64,000 nt of DNA from Astragalus membranaceus. Its lineage: Eukaryota; Streptophyta; Magnoliopsida; Fabales; Fabaceae. The notes under the pieces are model-generated. The model ran no database searches. It saw only the letters and a program-made list of their open reading frames with translations, and was not told where the DNA came from. Positions 36,413 to 47,668 of this stretch are shown here, one piece after another. Every line of letters begins with the position of its first letter. Positions within the stretch are counted from its first letter, which is position 1. The position numbers and the translations under genes were made by a program. The stretch lies in NCBI GenBank assembly GCA_039519185.1, contig CM076849.1, positions 30,768,609 through 30,832,608 of the forward strand, given 5' to 3'.

Positions 36413-36859
36413 CAGGTGTCATGGTGAGACTACTTTTTGAGTCAATTGAATATTGGCATTATTTCAATTTGTTTAAGTAATTCATGACCGTTGACATTTT
36501 TGTTTTCAATTGTTCGATGCAGCATTTTCCCAAACGAATTGGAAACATGATTCCGGAAGAATTAGACACCATTGAGGTTCACCACCGTGGCGTGGATCTT
36601 TATATATTATGATTTTGACATGCATGTTGCCAAACGATCAAAGGAGGAGAAGCATCTTGCAGGGGAGGAATGGCGGGCATTTCTTAGAGTCAACGACCTA
36701 CACGTTGGAGACGTGCTTGACTGGCAAATTGAAAGCTACCCAATTTTAATTACTGTTCAGATTGTTAGGAAGGCAGAAAAACACAAGTATGGATATAAAT
36801 AACTCGACGATGAAACATATACATATTTGGCATACATCACTACAAAAAAAGCAGGATAG

Positions 36860-37115
36860 GTGACGAAAATTTCCGTCGCTAAACCTCAAAAATCCGTCGC
36901 TAAAGTGGTTTAGCGAGGGAATTAGCGACGGAATTTTTCCGTCGCTAAAAAGGGCGTCGCTAATATTTAGCGGCAGAATTTTTTATTTTAGCGATGGAAT
37001 TTTAGCGAGGGATGTTAGCGACGGATTTTCCCTCGCTAATTAGCGAGGGAAATTAGTGAGGGCAAATCCGTCGCCAATTAGCGACGGATTTCAGTGAGGG
37101 CAAACCCGTCGCTAA
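36860..37115. repeat. CACTA subterminal repeats
   Basis: Many copies of CCGTCGCTAA / TTAGCGAGGGA in alternating orientation, close to those at 2430-2842. Confidence 0.85.
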
Positions 37116-37428
37116 TTTAATTTTTTTATAAAAAAACCGCTTTATTTTATGCTACGTGTCCAAATTTGAAAACCTGTTTTTTTTCTTTTAATAACTATAT
37201 ATCAAATGCAGCACAATTTTGAGAATACTCAAATAAAATCCATCCAAACTAGTACCAAATATATAAAAACTAACCAACAATACCAAATATCCAAAATTTT
37301 GAGAATACTCAAATAAAATCCATCCAAACTAACCAACAATACCAAATATCCAAATCCTAAACAACTTCAAACCAGCAATAACAATCCAAATTCTAAACAT
37401 GTCCAAACCAGCAAATAACAACATAATA

Positions 37429-38258
37429 CTAAAACGAGCCATCATCAGACTCGGACTCCTCAGACTTAGAGGCATCTGACTTCATCATCTTATAGTACTC
37501 TAATAGCTTCTCTTGCTGACGTGCAAACCTAAAGAAGTCTGTCTGCATATCTTTCATAGTCTGACTCTGCTTCTACTGCTCCTGTTGATGCTGAGCATGC
37601 ATCTCCTGTATCTGTTGCTGGTGCTGAGCACGCATCTCCTCCATCTGCTGCCTGAGCTGATCTGTCTCACCTGAAGGACGAGGAGGTCGACTACTAGAGG
37701 AGGGTCCGCTGGTCTCAAACTGATCATCCTCAAATCTCAAATTTGGAGCCATGGGCCCCGTACCAAACATACGTTTCTTGTACATCCCCCCTACCAACTT
37801 CTCCCAATTGCGGTTTGCCAAAGCCATGATCTCAGGAGACATTGGACCAAGTGACTCAGGGTTCCAGCTCCCCTGAGTCGGCTCAAACATCGTCTCAGCA
37901 TGTTTCTCCTGTTTTGCATAACCACAAAACATAGCATAATAAGCGGTCCATTTTAAGAAAACATTATATAATACAAATCAAGTTGTATATTTACCTGAGT
38001 GGTCCTCGAGCGCTCATCAACATAAGTCTGTGTATCCTTCCTGACATGTGTGGCCCTATGCAGCTCAGCAATAGTAAGAGGGCGTCCAGCCTTCTTACTC
38101 TGTAAAAATGAAACAAATTCTCAAATATTGGTAACTAATCACCCTAACTAAACTAAAATAGTACAAATATTTTTAAAATAACCTACCAATCTCATAGCAT
38201 GCTGAGCTTGGTTGACGGAGCCACAAGTGTGAAGTGAGCCACCCTTTTCTGAATTTTA
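37429..38258 (-). pseudogene. CACTA Transposase_24 accessory protein, truncated
   Basis: On the minus strand three exon pieces are visible: a partial exon from 38258 (NSEKGGSLHTCGSVNQAQHA) to about 38188, an exon at about 37995-38099 (KKAGRPLTIAELHRATHVRK), and a last exon from about 37911 to the stop at 37429-37431. The last exon carries GTGPMAP and a Gln/Met/Glu-rich coiled coil. They align with exons 3-5 of the gene at 491-2265. A TAG at about 37573-37575 replaces a Gln codon in the coiled coil. The 5' half is absent. It would have been a DNA-binding accessory transposition protein; it cannot make one now. Confidence 0.8.
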
Positions 38259-38259
38259 A

Positions 38260-38759
38260 TTTGTTTGTGATTTGTCATTTCTTTTGCTGTTTTTTCTAAT
38301 ATGTATGAATTTTAAGTTCTTAATTTACAAAACAGTTTTTCACCATATGTGTTACCCGTTACAATTGTCAACATTGTTCTCTATATATCATAATACAATA
38401 TAATTTTTCATAAAACAATAATAGTATCATAAATTTAGTTAAGGAAGTAAAAAAATCTTTATATTAATTAAACTCAGAAATTGCGTGACACAATTTAATA
38501 GTATTTTTTGTGGAACCAAAGTATTTATTAAAAGTTAGTTCTATTAATATAATTAAAATCATTATATGGTAATGGAAAATAATCTAAATATGATATATAA
38601 TTAAAATCATTATATAAATTTAAACCTTATAAAAAAATTTGACAATAGCTTTATAAAATGTTCATGATTAGTATTATTGATAGAAAATATTATAACAATG
38701 AATTAAGAATATATTATTGACAATATTATTATTTATATATTTTAAGTGGTGTAGTTTTG
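38260..38759. other. AT-rich host DNA, no gene seen
   Basis: Very AT-rich sequence between the CACTA truncation and the tandem repeats; no coding region supported. Confidence 0.5.
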
Positions 38760-39480
38760 ATGCTTTAGAGTTTAGAAAAACTTTTAAATGTTTAAATACG
38801 TGAAGTTCGTTATTCAATAACCAAATTAGTGGAAAAAAATTAATTTTTTGATAAAATACGTAAAGTATGCTGCTAAGCAGTGTGTTTTGAGGTATTTTAG
38901 ATGTTCAAATACGTGAAGTTTGTTCCTCAATAATCGATTTAGTGAAAAAAATTAATTTTGTGAAAAAATACGTAAACTGCGATGCTAAGCTGTGTGTTTA
39001 GAGGTACTTTAAAGTTAGGAAAAAATTTTAGATGTTCAAATACGCGAAGTTCGTTCCTCAATAACCGGTTTTGTGGGAAAAAAAATTAATTCCTGACAAA
39101 ATACTTAAAGTGTGATGCTAAGCAATGTGTTGTGAAGTACCTTAGAGTTTGGAAAAAATTTTGATATTTAATTGCGTGAAGTTCGTTCATCAATAATTGG
39201 TTTGGTGTGGAAATTATTTTTTGTGCCAAAATACGTAAATGCAATGCTAGACTGTGTGTTTTGAGTTACTTTAGTGTCCATAAAATTTTTTAAATATTCA
39301 AATACGTGAAGTTTGTTCCTCAATAACACAACTTGGTGAATTTTTTTTAATTTTGTAACAAAATACGTAAAATGCAATGCTAAACAATGTTTTTTGAATT
39401 ATTATAGTGTTTGGAAAAACTTGAATTGTTCAAAAATTAATTTATGTAAAGTGTAACCTACCCTTATTGTGGTTATTTCT
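38760..39480 (+). repeat. Degenerate ~110-130-bp tandem repeat (host of the MULE)
   Basis: Five units contain the blocks AAATACGTGAAGTTCGTTCC, CAATAACCGGTTT, AAAATACGTAAA and GCTAAGCAGTGTGTTTTGAG, each in the same order. Starts of the first block are near 38799, 38908, 39036, 39167 and 39298. Units continue on the other side of the MULE at 59740-60065. Confidence 0.85.
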
Positions 39481-39572
39481 CACCAACAAGTATTAGAAGC
39501 AATACTTTAATTGAAGTTTAATCTCGCTTTTATTATTTGATTGTAAATAGTATTTAATGAATATATAGAATA

Positions 39573-39857
39573 GGCTAAATATCAGTTTTGGTCATTTATC
39601 TTTGCTCTTGGTTTCACTTTGGTCATTTATCTTTTTTTGGTCCGTTTTGGTCCTTTATCTTTCATTTTCGTTTCATTTTGGTCTCTGCCGTTAGTTTTTG
39701 TAACGGACGCCATGCTGGCAGTTAACTGCTGACGTAGCGTCCATCTTCATTAAATGACGTGGCCTGTAAACGTTTTATTTAATTCTAAAATAATTTCCAC
39801 ATCATCTTTTACTTTATTTAAATTTAAAAAACACAAAAAATAATTTAACAAATAACG
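39573..39857 (+). repeat. MULE left terminal inverted repeat
   Basis: Pairs with 59150-59441. It includes the repeated TTTGGTC(A/C)TTTATCTTT blocks and a paired TTAAATGACGTGGCCTG region. Confidence 0.88.
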
Positions 39858-39993
39858 AATTGAAAGGAATTACTAGTGTAATTATCATTCCCGTTATTTT
39901 TGTTTCCACGATTCCAACAGACGAGCCTTGTTTTTTGGGATTCAGACGCGCCGTTTTCCTCACTTTTTCTACGACTAAGGAATCGTGGTGTAA

Positions 39994-40938
39994 CTATCCC
40001 CAATTATCAGGAACATAATTAAATGTTGATTTCGAAATAATGTTCCCATTAACTCCATTCTGAACCGTTTCCACTCCCACTTCCCTAGAGTCCGCCGGAG
40101 CCGTCGTAGAGCTTGTCGGAGCGACCGCCGGAGTCTTTGGCTTTGCTGGACAATTTCTCCCAACGTCACCATACAAACCACATTGCTTGCATAACAGGTG
40201 GAGCCCTTCATATTGAACGTTGAACCATGTGTTACGGAACCAGACCTTTCCCACAATAGGTTGTGCCAAATTGATCTCAACACAGACTCGGGAAATTTAC
40301 CCCGAGATGCATCTATAGTTCTGATATCAACCTTCACTGGTTTCCTTACTGCTGATGCTAAAGCCAGGAGCACGCTCTCATCATAATACTCCATCCCAAG
40401 CCCGGGGAACCGAATCCACACCATGGTGGTGTTGATCTTAACTTCTGAAGCTATAAAGTCTGGTGTCCATGGTCTCACTGCCACATAGTGGTCAAAAATC
40501 ATCCAAGGGCCACCACTAATGACTTTAATTTTCTCGATCTGCTTCCATATCAAACTTGACCATGAAGAATCCGCTCCCGATATCCACCATGTCCATTCCC
40601 CCCGTTGGTCTCCATGCCGCTTTTAGCCTGCCCCTCATCGTTAAAAACCCCAAGCTTTTCCCTAGAAGTGTAACTAGCACAACATCTTTCCATGGTCTCC
40701 ATAGTTCTTGAAGTATTCCCTCATCTATGTAGCACCTAGGCTTCAAACGATCTCCATCCTCCAACTCTATTTTGAAAAGATTTTTGGCTAACAAATCTAC
40801 TTTCTCCCTCCTTGGAATAGCCTCCTGGTTGCCCATTAGTTTGTCTCTGAAAGAAATTTTACCTCCACTACCACCACCATCCGGTGGTTTCAGAGGTGGT
40901 GTAACACCCTCATGGACGCCGGAATTCTCTCTCTCCAT
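39994..40938 (-). pseudogene. LINE ORF1-like (gag-like, DUF4283 + zinc knuckle), broken
   Basis: The minus-strand frame opens at ATG 40938 (MERENSGVHEG). It carries the DUF4283 region (ELWRPWKDVVLVTLLGKSLG, then GGPWMIFDHYVAVRPW and VWIRFPGL) and a C-terminal zinc knuckle, CKQCGLYGDVGRNC, in which the usual His is Asp. This domain pair is typical of ORF1 of plant L1-type LINEs, an RNA-binding protein. Frame changes near 40540 and 40270 split it into three pieces. It lies head to head with a sense ORF2 fragment, which is not the normal LINE layout. No other LINE part is attached to it on this side. Confidence 0.75.
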
Positions 40939-41940
40939 AATAGGTTTCCACTTATCTTTTAGTAACTCTTTGGGCCGTGGACATTCATGATGTAAACCTT
41001 TTACTCAAAGACGTTTTTAGAAATGGTGCTTGGGATTTAAATTCGTTGTACACAATGCTGCCAGCTGAAACCACTCAGCTCATCACTAATATAAAGTTGT
41101 GCATGGTGGAAGGAATGCAAGATAGGTGGGTTTGGAATCCTTGTTCTACAGGGGTGTATTCAACAAAGACAGCTTATAGGTGGTTAAATGGGAGGAATTA
41201 TCATGAGGAGAATAATCAACATTGGAGATGGGTGTGGAGGTTGAAATGTCCAGCAAATATCCAATTTTTTATATGGCAGGTATGTCATTGTTCTATCCCC
41301 ACCAGAGGTGTTTTGGCTTAAAGAGGTATTGTGAACATCCAATTTTAATCGGTATTTTCTTCCCTTTTTGTGAAAATTCCAAAAATACCATTTTATGCAT
41401 TTTTTGTGATTAAAATTGATTTCACGTGTGATTTGGTGCTCGTCGGCGGTTTTGCGCCATTTCAATTTTTTTGTCTATTGCAAGAAAAAAATTATAAAAC
41501 AAAAAAATAATATAATAATATAATCAGATTTAAATAGGTGTCCTTTATTTAGTTTGTTACACATGTAGACAAAATAAATAAATGCAAATAGTACAAAAAT
41601 TAATTAAAAGAAAAAAAGTATAAAAATTGTTAAAACAATAAAATCAGAATGTGCTTGCTGAGACATGTATTTTGAGGACTATGCCAAAGGGTCTTTCTTC
41701 TTGTTCTCTACAGTTTCCCAATTTGCTCAAACCAAACAAATTTGCAGGCACCACCTACAAGCTGTCATTGATACAGATATTGTCTCATGTTGCTCCATCT
41801 TTGTAAAAGCATAACAGCAATTCTTGTCTCATTAATTGGCTACCCTATAAAAAAAACACCAAACAGAACCCAACAAAAGTGGAGGGGGTGAAAAATTGAT
41901 TTTGGGAAAAATGTGAAAAGTGGGAACCTTGAGAACAGAA

Positions 41941-42420
41941 CACTACAACATTTAGACCCTATGGCAACGGTCAAAAACCGTCTCCTAAAGCCAAAAAACC
42001 GTTGCCAAAACCTTTGCCAACGATTTTGAAACCGTTGTTGTTGCGGCCATTGCCTAAACTAAAGGCAACGGTTTTTTGGTCCCTAAGGCAACACAAACGA
42101 AAAAGCGTTGCCATTGATAGATAAAACGCAACGGTTTTGATTTCCACGCTATGGCAACGGTCGGAAAGCGTTTCCAGTTATGGCAACACATCAAAACCGT
42201 TGCCAAATATGGCAACACGTCAAAACCGTTGCCTGATATGGCAACACTGGATAACCGTTGCCTCATATATTCAAATAAAAACCGTTGCCAGATTGGCAAC
42301 ATTCTAAAACCGTTCTCGTTGATAAAGTAAAACTGTTGCTGCTTAGCTACACCCAAAAACCGTCCCCTATGTATTTTACAGTCCATGTCAACAACAACAC
42401 TATAAAATCGTTGCTACGAA
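41941..42420. repeat. CACTA left terminus and subterminal repeats
   Basis: More than a dozen copies of AACCGTTGCC / GGCAACGG, ending near 42410. Confidence 0.88.
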
Positions 42421-42656
42421 CAACCGCAAATAACTAGCATATTATATACCAATCGCATCTCAATCACATCGCTAACTTCTTAATCAAAACAATGTTACTA
42501 AAATGAAACAATTTAGTTACAAATTCCAAGCCATCAAGATCTTGATATACACCTTCATTAAAAGTCTTCAAATCTTAAACATAAATATGTCTAGAAACAA
42601 ACTACAACAGCAGATGGAAAGCAAGAGATAAGCAGATAAATACAGCTTCCTTGATC

Positions 42657-43480
42657 TCACGGGCATGCTTCAAAGGTGTCGCTGCTATTCTCTGCTTCAT
42701 CAAGCATTTGCACAACCTGAGCAACGCCTTCTTCAATTTCCTTCCGGATGACTCCATCAGGCATATCAAATGTCCTCCTTTTGAAGGAGAGTGATGTTCC
42801 AGTAGGCTGGGGATCCACCACATCAAGCATTGCTTCCAGCTCATCTACCATTGACTTCTTTGCGGATCTAACCATTAGATCAACTCCCTACACAACAATA
42901 AATGTACAAACCTGTTAGACAAACTGATAAATGGAAATATTCTATTTATTTAACACTCCATATTTTACAATCGTCAAAGTTTTTGGCTCATATCTTTCCC
43001 TTTTTGGCTACTACTCAATGATTATGCAGCATAGTTCTAGATGCGCCTAGGGTTTGTATTGAAACAAACTTGGCTTCGCAATACCATTGTCCTCAGAAAA
43101 ACAGTAAAAGAACATAACTCCAGAAACAAATAAAGAGATGTGTATATGGAAGGCAGTATCCAGGACGATCCACAAATGTCAAACAGTAAAGATGAACCTT
43201 CACACTTGTGAATATATGATACAAGTTTCCATCAAGGTCTACAGTATGTTGTTCTGTCTGGACTAAAAAATGCACTGCAGAGTTGATGCTAAATTGCCAT
43301 TCACGTGATCTCATGCATAGTAACTAAAAAATGTAGAGAAATGGGAGTACTACGGTACTACCTCAATGGCATCAACAGTGAGGAGCAAAACAATGCTTTT
43401 CTTAGAAAACTTCTGGCGCTCCACTCCATCACTAGCTAGACGGCGTCGGTAGGACATGAGTGAAGAGTAGCACACTTGCC
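42657..43480 (-). pseudogene. Unidentified captured gene fragment, two exons
   Basis: On the minus strand an exon-like stretch at about 43361-43480 reads SYRRRLASDGVERQKFSKKS and then IVLLLTVDAIE. A second at 42657-42890 reads VDLMVRSAKKSMVDELEAML and then DVVDPQPTGTSLSFKRRTFD. Between them lies AT-rich, intron-like sequence with a GTAGTA donor-like start. I do not recognise the protein; it looks charged and partly helical. The orientation matches the other captured pieces in this CACTA. Confidence 0.4.
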
Positions 43481-44557
43481 ATTACCTGAAACTTCAATGC
43501 TTATATACATGTTTATTTGATAGTACATTATCATTTATTAGAAGAGAGTGTTAACAAAGCATCTCTAAGACTCTAACAGAGAGTCAGCTCAATTTTCAAC
43601 AATGTTCAACCCTTTTAGAAAGCACTGTCAACAGAATTATTTAGCATGCATATTAAGCTCATTGTCCATATAAAACAATAATTTAGTGGTTCACTTCAAA
43701 ATGCACATGTTCCAAACAGTGGTTCACTTTCCTGGTTAGAAATCAAGCATGCATATTAAGCTCAAATTGCAAATAACCATTTTTTATGTATTCACCATTA
43801 CTTATGTTAAACTCAAAATCTATTAAATGCACAAGTACACTAATGATTTAGTGTTTATAACAACGTTGATATAAAGAAATGAAACATTCAATTCACCAAC
43901 TATATATTGAATTAAAAACAGAGGTTTTATAAAGTTAAACATAAACATCGAGCTTACTAGACTTCTCTCATCTGTTTAATTCTGATTTTTGTTTTACCCA
44001 TAAACAATATAGACCACTATGCCCTCAGAATTCTATTAAGAAATATAAAAGATCATTTTCTTGTACATGAATCACTGCATATATTAAAACAAAGGGGGAA
44101 AAAACTAGAGGGGAATATCAATTACTTAAAATGAGTACAACTTCTTTTAAGTACAACTTCTGAAAGTTAATAATAAGTACGATTGGCAAATAATGGTACA
44201 ACAAAAACTCACTATTAGGGTCCATCATTGGCAAATTCTAACTCACATAATCAAGCACCTCAAGCACCAAATTTATCAAAGACCAAATTCCAACATTCAA
44301 AATGAATTACTCAAAATACCAACTATCATTGAAACATCAACAACAAGCACATGTTTGTTTACCAAGTTGAGTGAGTTGAAAAATCTCAGTCTACCATTGT
44401 ACCATATGTGGTTAAAAGTGTAGTATGTGTTTACAAGGTTTGGAATAAAGCCATTGTGGGGATAACGGTATGCTGCTGTCAGATGACACTTGATCTGAGA
44501 ATAAAACGAGCTTTCATCAACTAAAAGTCATGACATTTGTGAATGAGAGAAACAAAC

Positions 44558-45296
44558 CTAAATGTTTGCTTTATCATCACTGGTTAGGCCTTTTGGTGAA
44601 GTAACGTAATCCTCAATAATGATTGTAACAATCTCTGATGGGTTTGCTTCAAGAAACACTTGAATCTCTTTCAAAACATTAATGGCAGGTTGCTGTATTG
44701 TTCACATATCAGATAACTATTAATTATTTAGGTAAAAAAGCATTTCATTTTGACAGAGAAATGCAAGCTAATATGGAATAGCAACAACTAAACCAATTCT
44801 TACTTACAAAAGCTGTGTAGTTGTAGCATTGGCCACCAAATGAGTGACACAACCAAACATCATTCTGGAAGTCATACAGATCAAGCATCAAACCTCGTAC
44901 GCCATTCTGTCAGAAAAATGTGAAATATAAGCTTAAGGTGCCAAAACTCTGGAACTGAAATAATTTAGATCCTCAAAAGTCATACTAGTTTAAACTTGTT
45001 TTAAGCTCTGGACAAATCTGAAGTACATTTACTGTGTATTGATTCTACTATTTTTCAGTCACAATTCAACACATGGGCTATACATCTAATAATATAAATA
45101 AACCTATCTTAAAATTGAACTTGATTCAAGCACCAAAGGGAATGGAAGAGAAGACCACATTAAGCTGAGCCGTAATGGTGTCTTGCTGATTGGTAGGAGC
45201 GAGAATGACAGAGCCTGGCTTTGATTTCTGACCCAGAAGCGCAAATGAATTATGCGTCGTTAGCCATGAATACCGATTAAACGGTAACCCCCTTCA
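44558..45296 (-). pseudogene. PI-PLC X-box domain protein fragment, captured in CACTA
   Basis: Three minus-strand exons match the plant PLC-like phosphodiesterase family (At5g67130-like). Exon one (about 45160-45296) has GLPFNRYSWLTTHNSFALLG, including the first catalytic His, then NQQDTITAQL. Exon two (about 44807-44910) has NGVRGLMLDLYDF and VWLCHSFGGQCYNYTAF, ending at a GTAAGT donor. Exon three (about 44558-44698) has QPAINVLKEIQVFLEANPSE and IVTIIIEDYVTSPKGL before a stop. Family members are about 400 residues and secreted or membrane-anchored; only about 125 residues of the X-box remain. Introns are kept, so capture was from DNA, not mRNA. No N-terminal signal peptide or C-terminal half is present. 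Confidence 0.8.
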
Positions 45297-45724
45297 CCTA
45301 TTAAAAAAACGCAGACTTTGTAATTCAAGGCACCACAAGAAAACTCCAAAACAGTGATAACAGAAATCATAAAACAGAGAAGTCACAACATAAAGGCAAT
45401 CTCCAGATTCAGATTAAAGGAAATGGATATTCAAGCATACAATACATCTTGAATGCTTTGCACAAAAAGAAGGAACTCGTCCATAAAGCAGGAAATGTTA
45501 TCATAACTGTATCAATATATTTTGGTATTAGCTTTGAAGCTTCAACAGTGTATCAGTAGTCACAGGTTCAAAATTTACTCAGAGCAAAGGGTAAAAACAA
45601 ACTTTAGCCAATACTGCCAATACTAATAGACTGAAAAAACCTTAACAAATGTGAAACTCATGTAGATCTCAACAAGCTAACAATTCCCATAATTTAAAAT
45701 AGTATATCTACCCATCTTTGCATT

Positions 45725-46490
45725 GGTCACAGACGACATAGTATCTGCACGAGCTTCGTCAATGGCCAGCAAAATATGATACAAGAGTTTTTCTAACAAG
45801 TCCATGAATGCTGGAAGTCCACTAAGCAAAAGCAAAATCAAAGAATGAAATTAAGAGGGTTGGTGTGAGTGAGTTTGATTTGAATATGAGTGATCACTTA
45901 AATAGTTGAATGCAAGTGAGGTAAAAAGTAAATGATCACCACATATACAAATGCACACTTCTATATCTCAACCGATTCTTTTCATGACTTGTTGAAAATC
46001 ACAAATAAAATTGCCTAAAACTAACATGTTGAAACAATAACTGCCCTCATCTCTCCACTTGCAACCATATAGATTAATTATAAACTGACTAAAAGTTTTC
46101 CTTGCTTAAAAATAATACCACCAATGGACAGAAACTATGTCATTATGTCCGTCAAATTTGGAAATGGACAGAAACTATGTCCTTACACCTTCCAGAATGA
46201 AATCGAGCTGTTGCACCACACAGGCGGCATTAGGAAACAGTAGAGAAGACTTCAGATGACAGTTCCACTTGTCAAGATTGATAAATGCATGAAAAGTAAA
46301 CTTAAAAATAAGTATCTCAGGTTTACAAGTTAGAAAAGAGTGCAGACCCTTTATGCCAAGGACTAATGGCGTGCGGTGCAGGCTAGAAAAAATTGAACTT
46401 CAAAAATTTAGCTATACGTACTTGAATGTGACTGTTGGTATAACCCCAAAAGCTATCATCAAACACAATATAGCTCTGAATGTTGGGATA
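45725..46490 (-). pseudogene. Unidentified captured exons
   Basis: Three short minus-strand open stretches look exon-like: about 46418-46490 (RYPNIQSYIVFDDSFWGYTN), about 46185-46262 (CHLKSSLLFPNAACVVQQLD) and about 45712-45830 (GLPAFMDLLEKLLYHILLAI followed by DEARADTMSSV). They lie between the tubulin and PLC fragments in the same orientation. I do not recognise them. They could come from one gene or several, and the exon borders are uncertain. Confidence 0.3.
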
Positions 46491-46789
46491 TCTGAAATTC
46501 AGAAAGAAAATTAAAAATCAAGCAATAAATTATCTAGAAAGGACTTACAAAAAAATGAGACTAACTAGTAACTAAAGATAGACCATAATCATCTTTAAGA
46601 AAGGCAAATCTAAAAAGAACACCATATAATGATGGGCAGTCTTACCCCCAATGAAAGGCAACCAACTCAAAAAGGGTAAAGACTTTCCAAATTACTGAAC
46701 CCACCACTCAGCACCTGCAAAACCAACACCAACAATAATGGGATTTGGATTTTAAGGATATATAATAGAAAACTGAGAGATAGAACATA

Positions 46790-47663
46790 CCCACAATAGC
46801 CGTGAAAACCAAGAGAAGGGAACCCAAACCAGAACCGGTTCCACCACCAACGACATTCATGAAAACCAAGAAACCTTAGACCTGTGCAGTTATCTGCAAG
46901 CTTCCTGATTCTGTCCAAGCACAGATCAACAATCTCTTTCCCAACAGCCACCACCCCCTTTCTAGTCAAATCCCACCTTCCGTAAAAGCCTGAAAATCCC
47001 AGATACCTCAATTAATTAATATATAAATAAAAAAATGTCAAATAAATTGAGCATAAACCAAAAAAGGAGAAGAAATCAAGAAACACACGTGATTATGCCA
47101 TCATAGGGTACATAGGAAAAGAACAAAAAAAACTAATCAATTCAATTCAATGTATTATTAAAAGAATCAGAAACACGTTCAACTATTAACAGACCAAGAT
47201 AATAGAAAATTCCAGAAAGAAAACAAATGTGAATCAAAATTCAAGAAAGAAGAAAAAAAATAGTAAACCTAAGGATATAATCTAAAGATCAGATCGAGAA
47301 CAGGATCGGGTTCATATGTCAGAAATCGAACAGATCTAACTATAAATCGAAATAAGCAAGGATCTAATCTAAAGATCAGATAGAGAACAACGAAAAGACT
47401 ACTTACTGGTATAATGACCACGGGCGAAATTGTTGGCGGCGTCTTCTTTGCCGCTGATGAGTTACTCAGGGTGGAAGAGTTGACGGTAAGCGCTGGTCCT
47501 GACTTCGTCGATGACGGTGGGTTCCAAATCTACGAAAATGGCACGTGGAACATGCTTGCCGGCACCAGTTTCACTGAAGAAAGTGTTGAAGGCGCCGTCT
47601 CCTCCGTCAACGGTTTTGTCGCTTGGCATCTGGCCATCAGGCTTTAAGACCACACCGTGCACC
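46790..47663 (-). pseudogene. Alpha-tubulin fragment, captured in CACTA
   Basis: The minus-strand exon at about 47409-47663 reads PDGQMPSDKTV, AFNTFFSETGAGKHVPRA, DLEPTVIDEVRT, YRQLFHPE and, after a stop, LISGKEDAANNFARGHYT, then a GTAAGT donor. This is residues of about 30-110 of plant alpha-tubulin. A second piece at about 46790-46944 has EIVDLCLDRIRKLADNCTG and, in another frame, the GTP-binding GGGTGSGLGSLLL loop. Tubulin normally forms microtubule heterodimers; this copy cannot, because it lacks the start, has a TAA at 47462-47464 in place of Gln, a frameshift, and no C-terminal three quarters. The LTR element at 47669 inserted only a few bases upstream of the homologous segment. Confidence 0.88.
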
Positions 47664-47668
47664 GCCTC

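Larger units (their letters stand above)
29112..36802 (+). pseudogene. B3-domain-like gene, two exons, split by copia element 3
   Basis: Exon A begins after a TTGCCAG acceptor at 29111 and stays open to the copia 3 target site at 29259. Beyond the element it continues from 36418 to 36423, ending ATG|GTGAGA. Exon B starts after GATGCAG at 36532 and runs to TAA at 36800-36802. Read together they give VTILFWHTIITGHIKN, FPKRIGNMIPEEL, then EEWRAFLRVNDLHVGDVLDW. The last motif (W-x-x-FL-x-x-NDL-x-x-GDV) and the FPKRI strand are what one expects of a plant B3 DNA-binding domain, such as the REM group. Exon B has a 1-bp frameshift between VDLYI and YYDFDMHV, so the gene is broken twice. The B3 assignment is by motif only; other plant-specific families remain possible. 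Confidence 0.5.
36838..38260 (-). mobile_element. Truncated CACTA element (3' end), same family as 1-2842
   Basis: CACTACAAAAAAAGC at 36838 starts the element. It is followed by TAGCGAGGGA/TAGCGACGGA motifs in both orientations, then a minus-strand Transposase_24 gene. Homology stops abruptly near 38258, inside the third exon of that gene, where AT-rich host sequence begins. The TNP2 gene and other end are missing, so this is a truncated copy lying opposite to the first. Confidence 0.82.
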
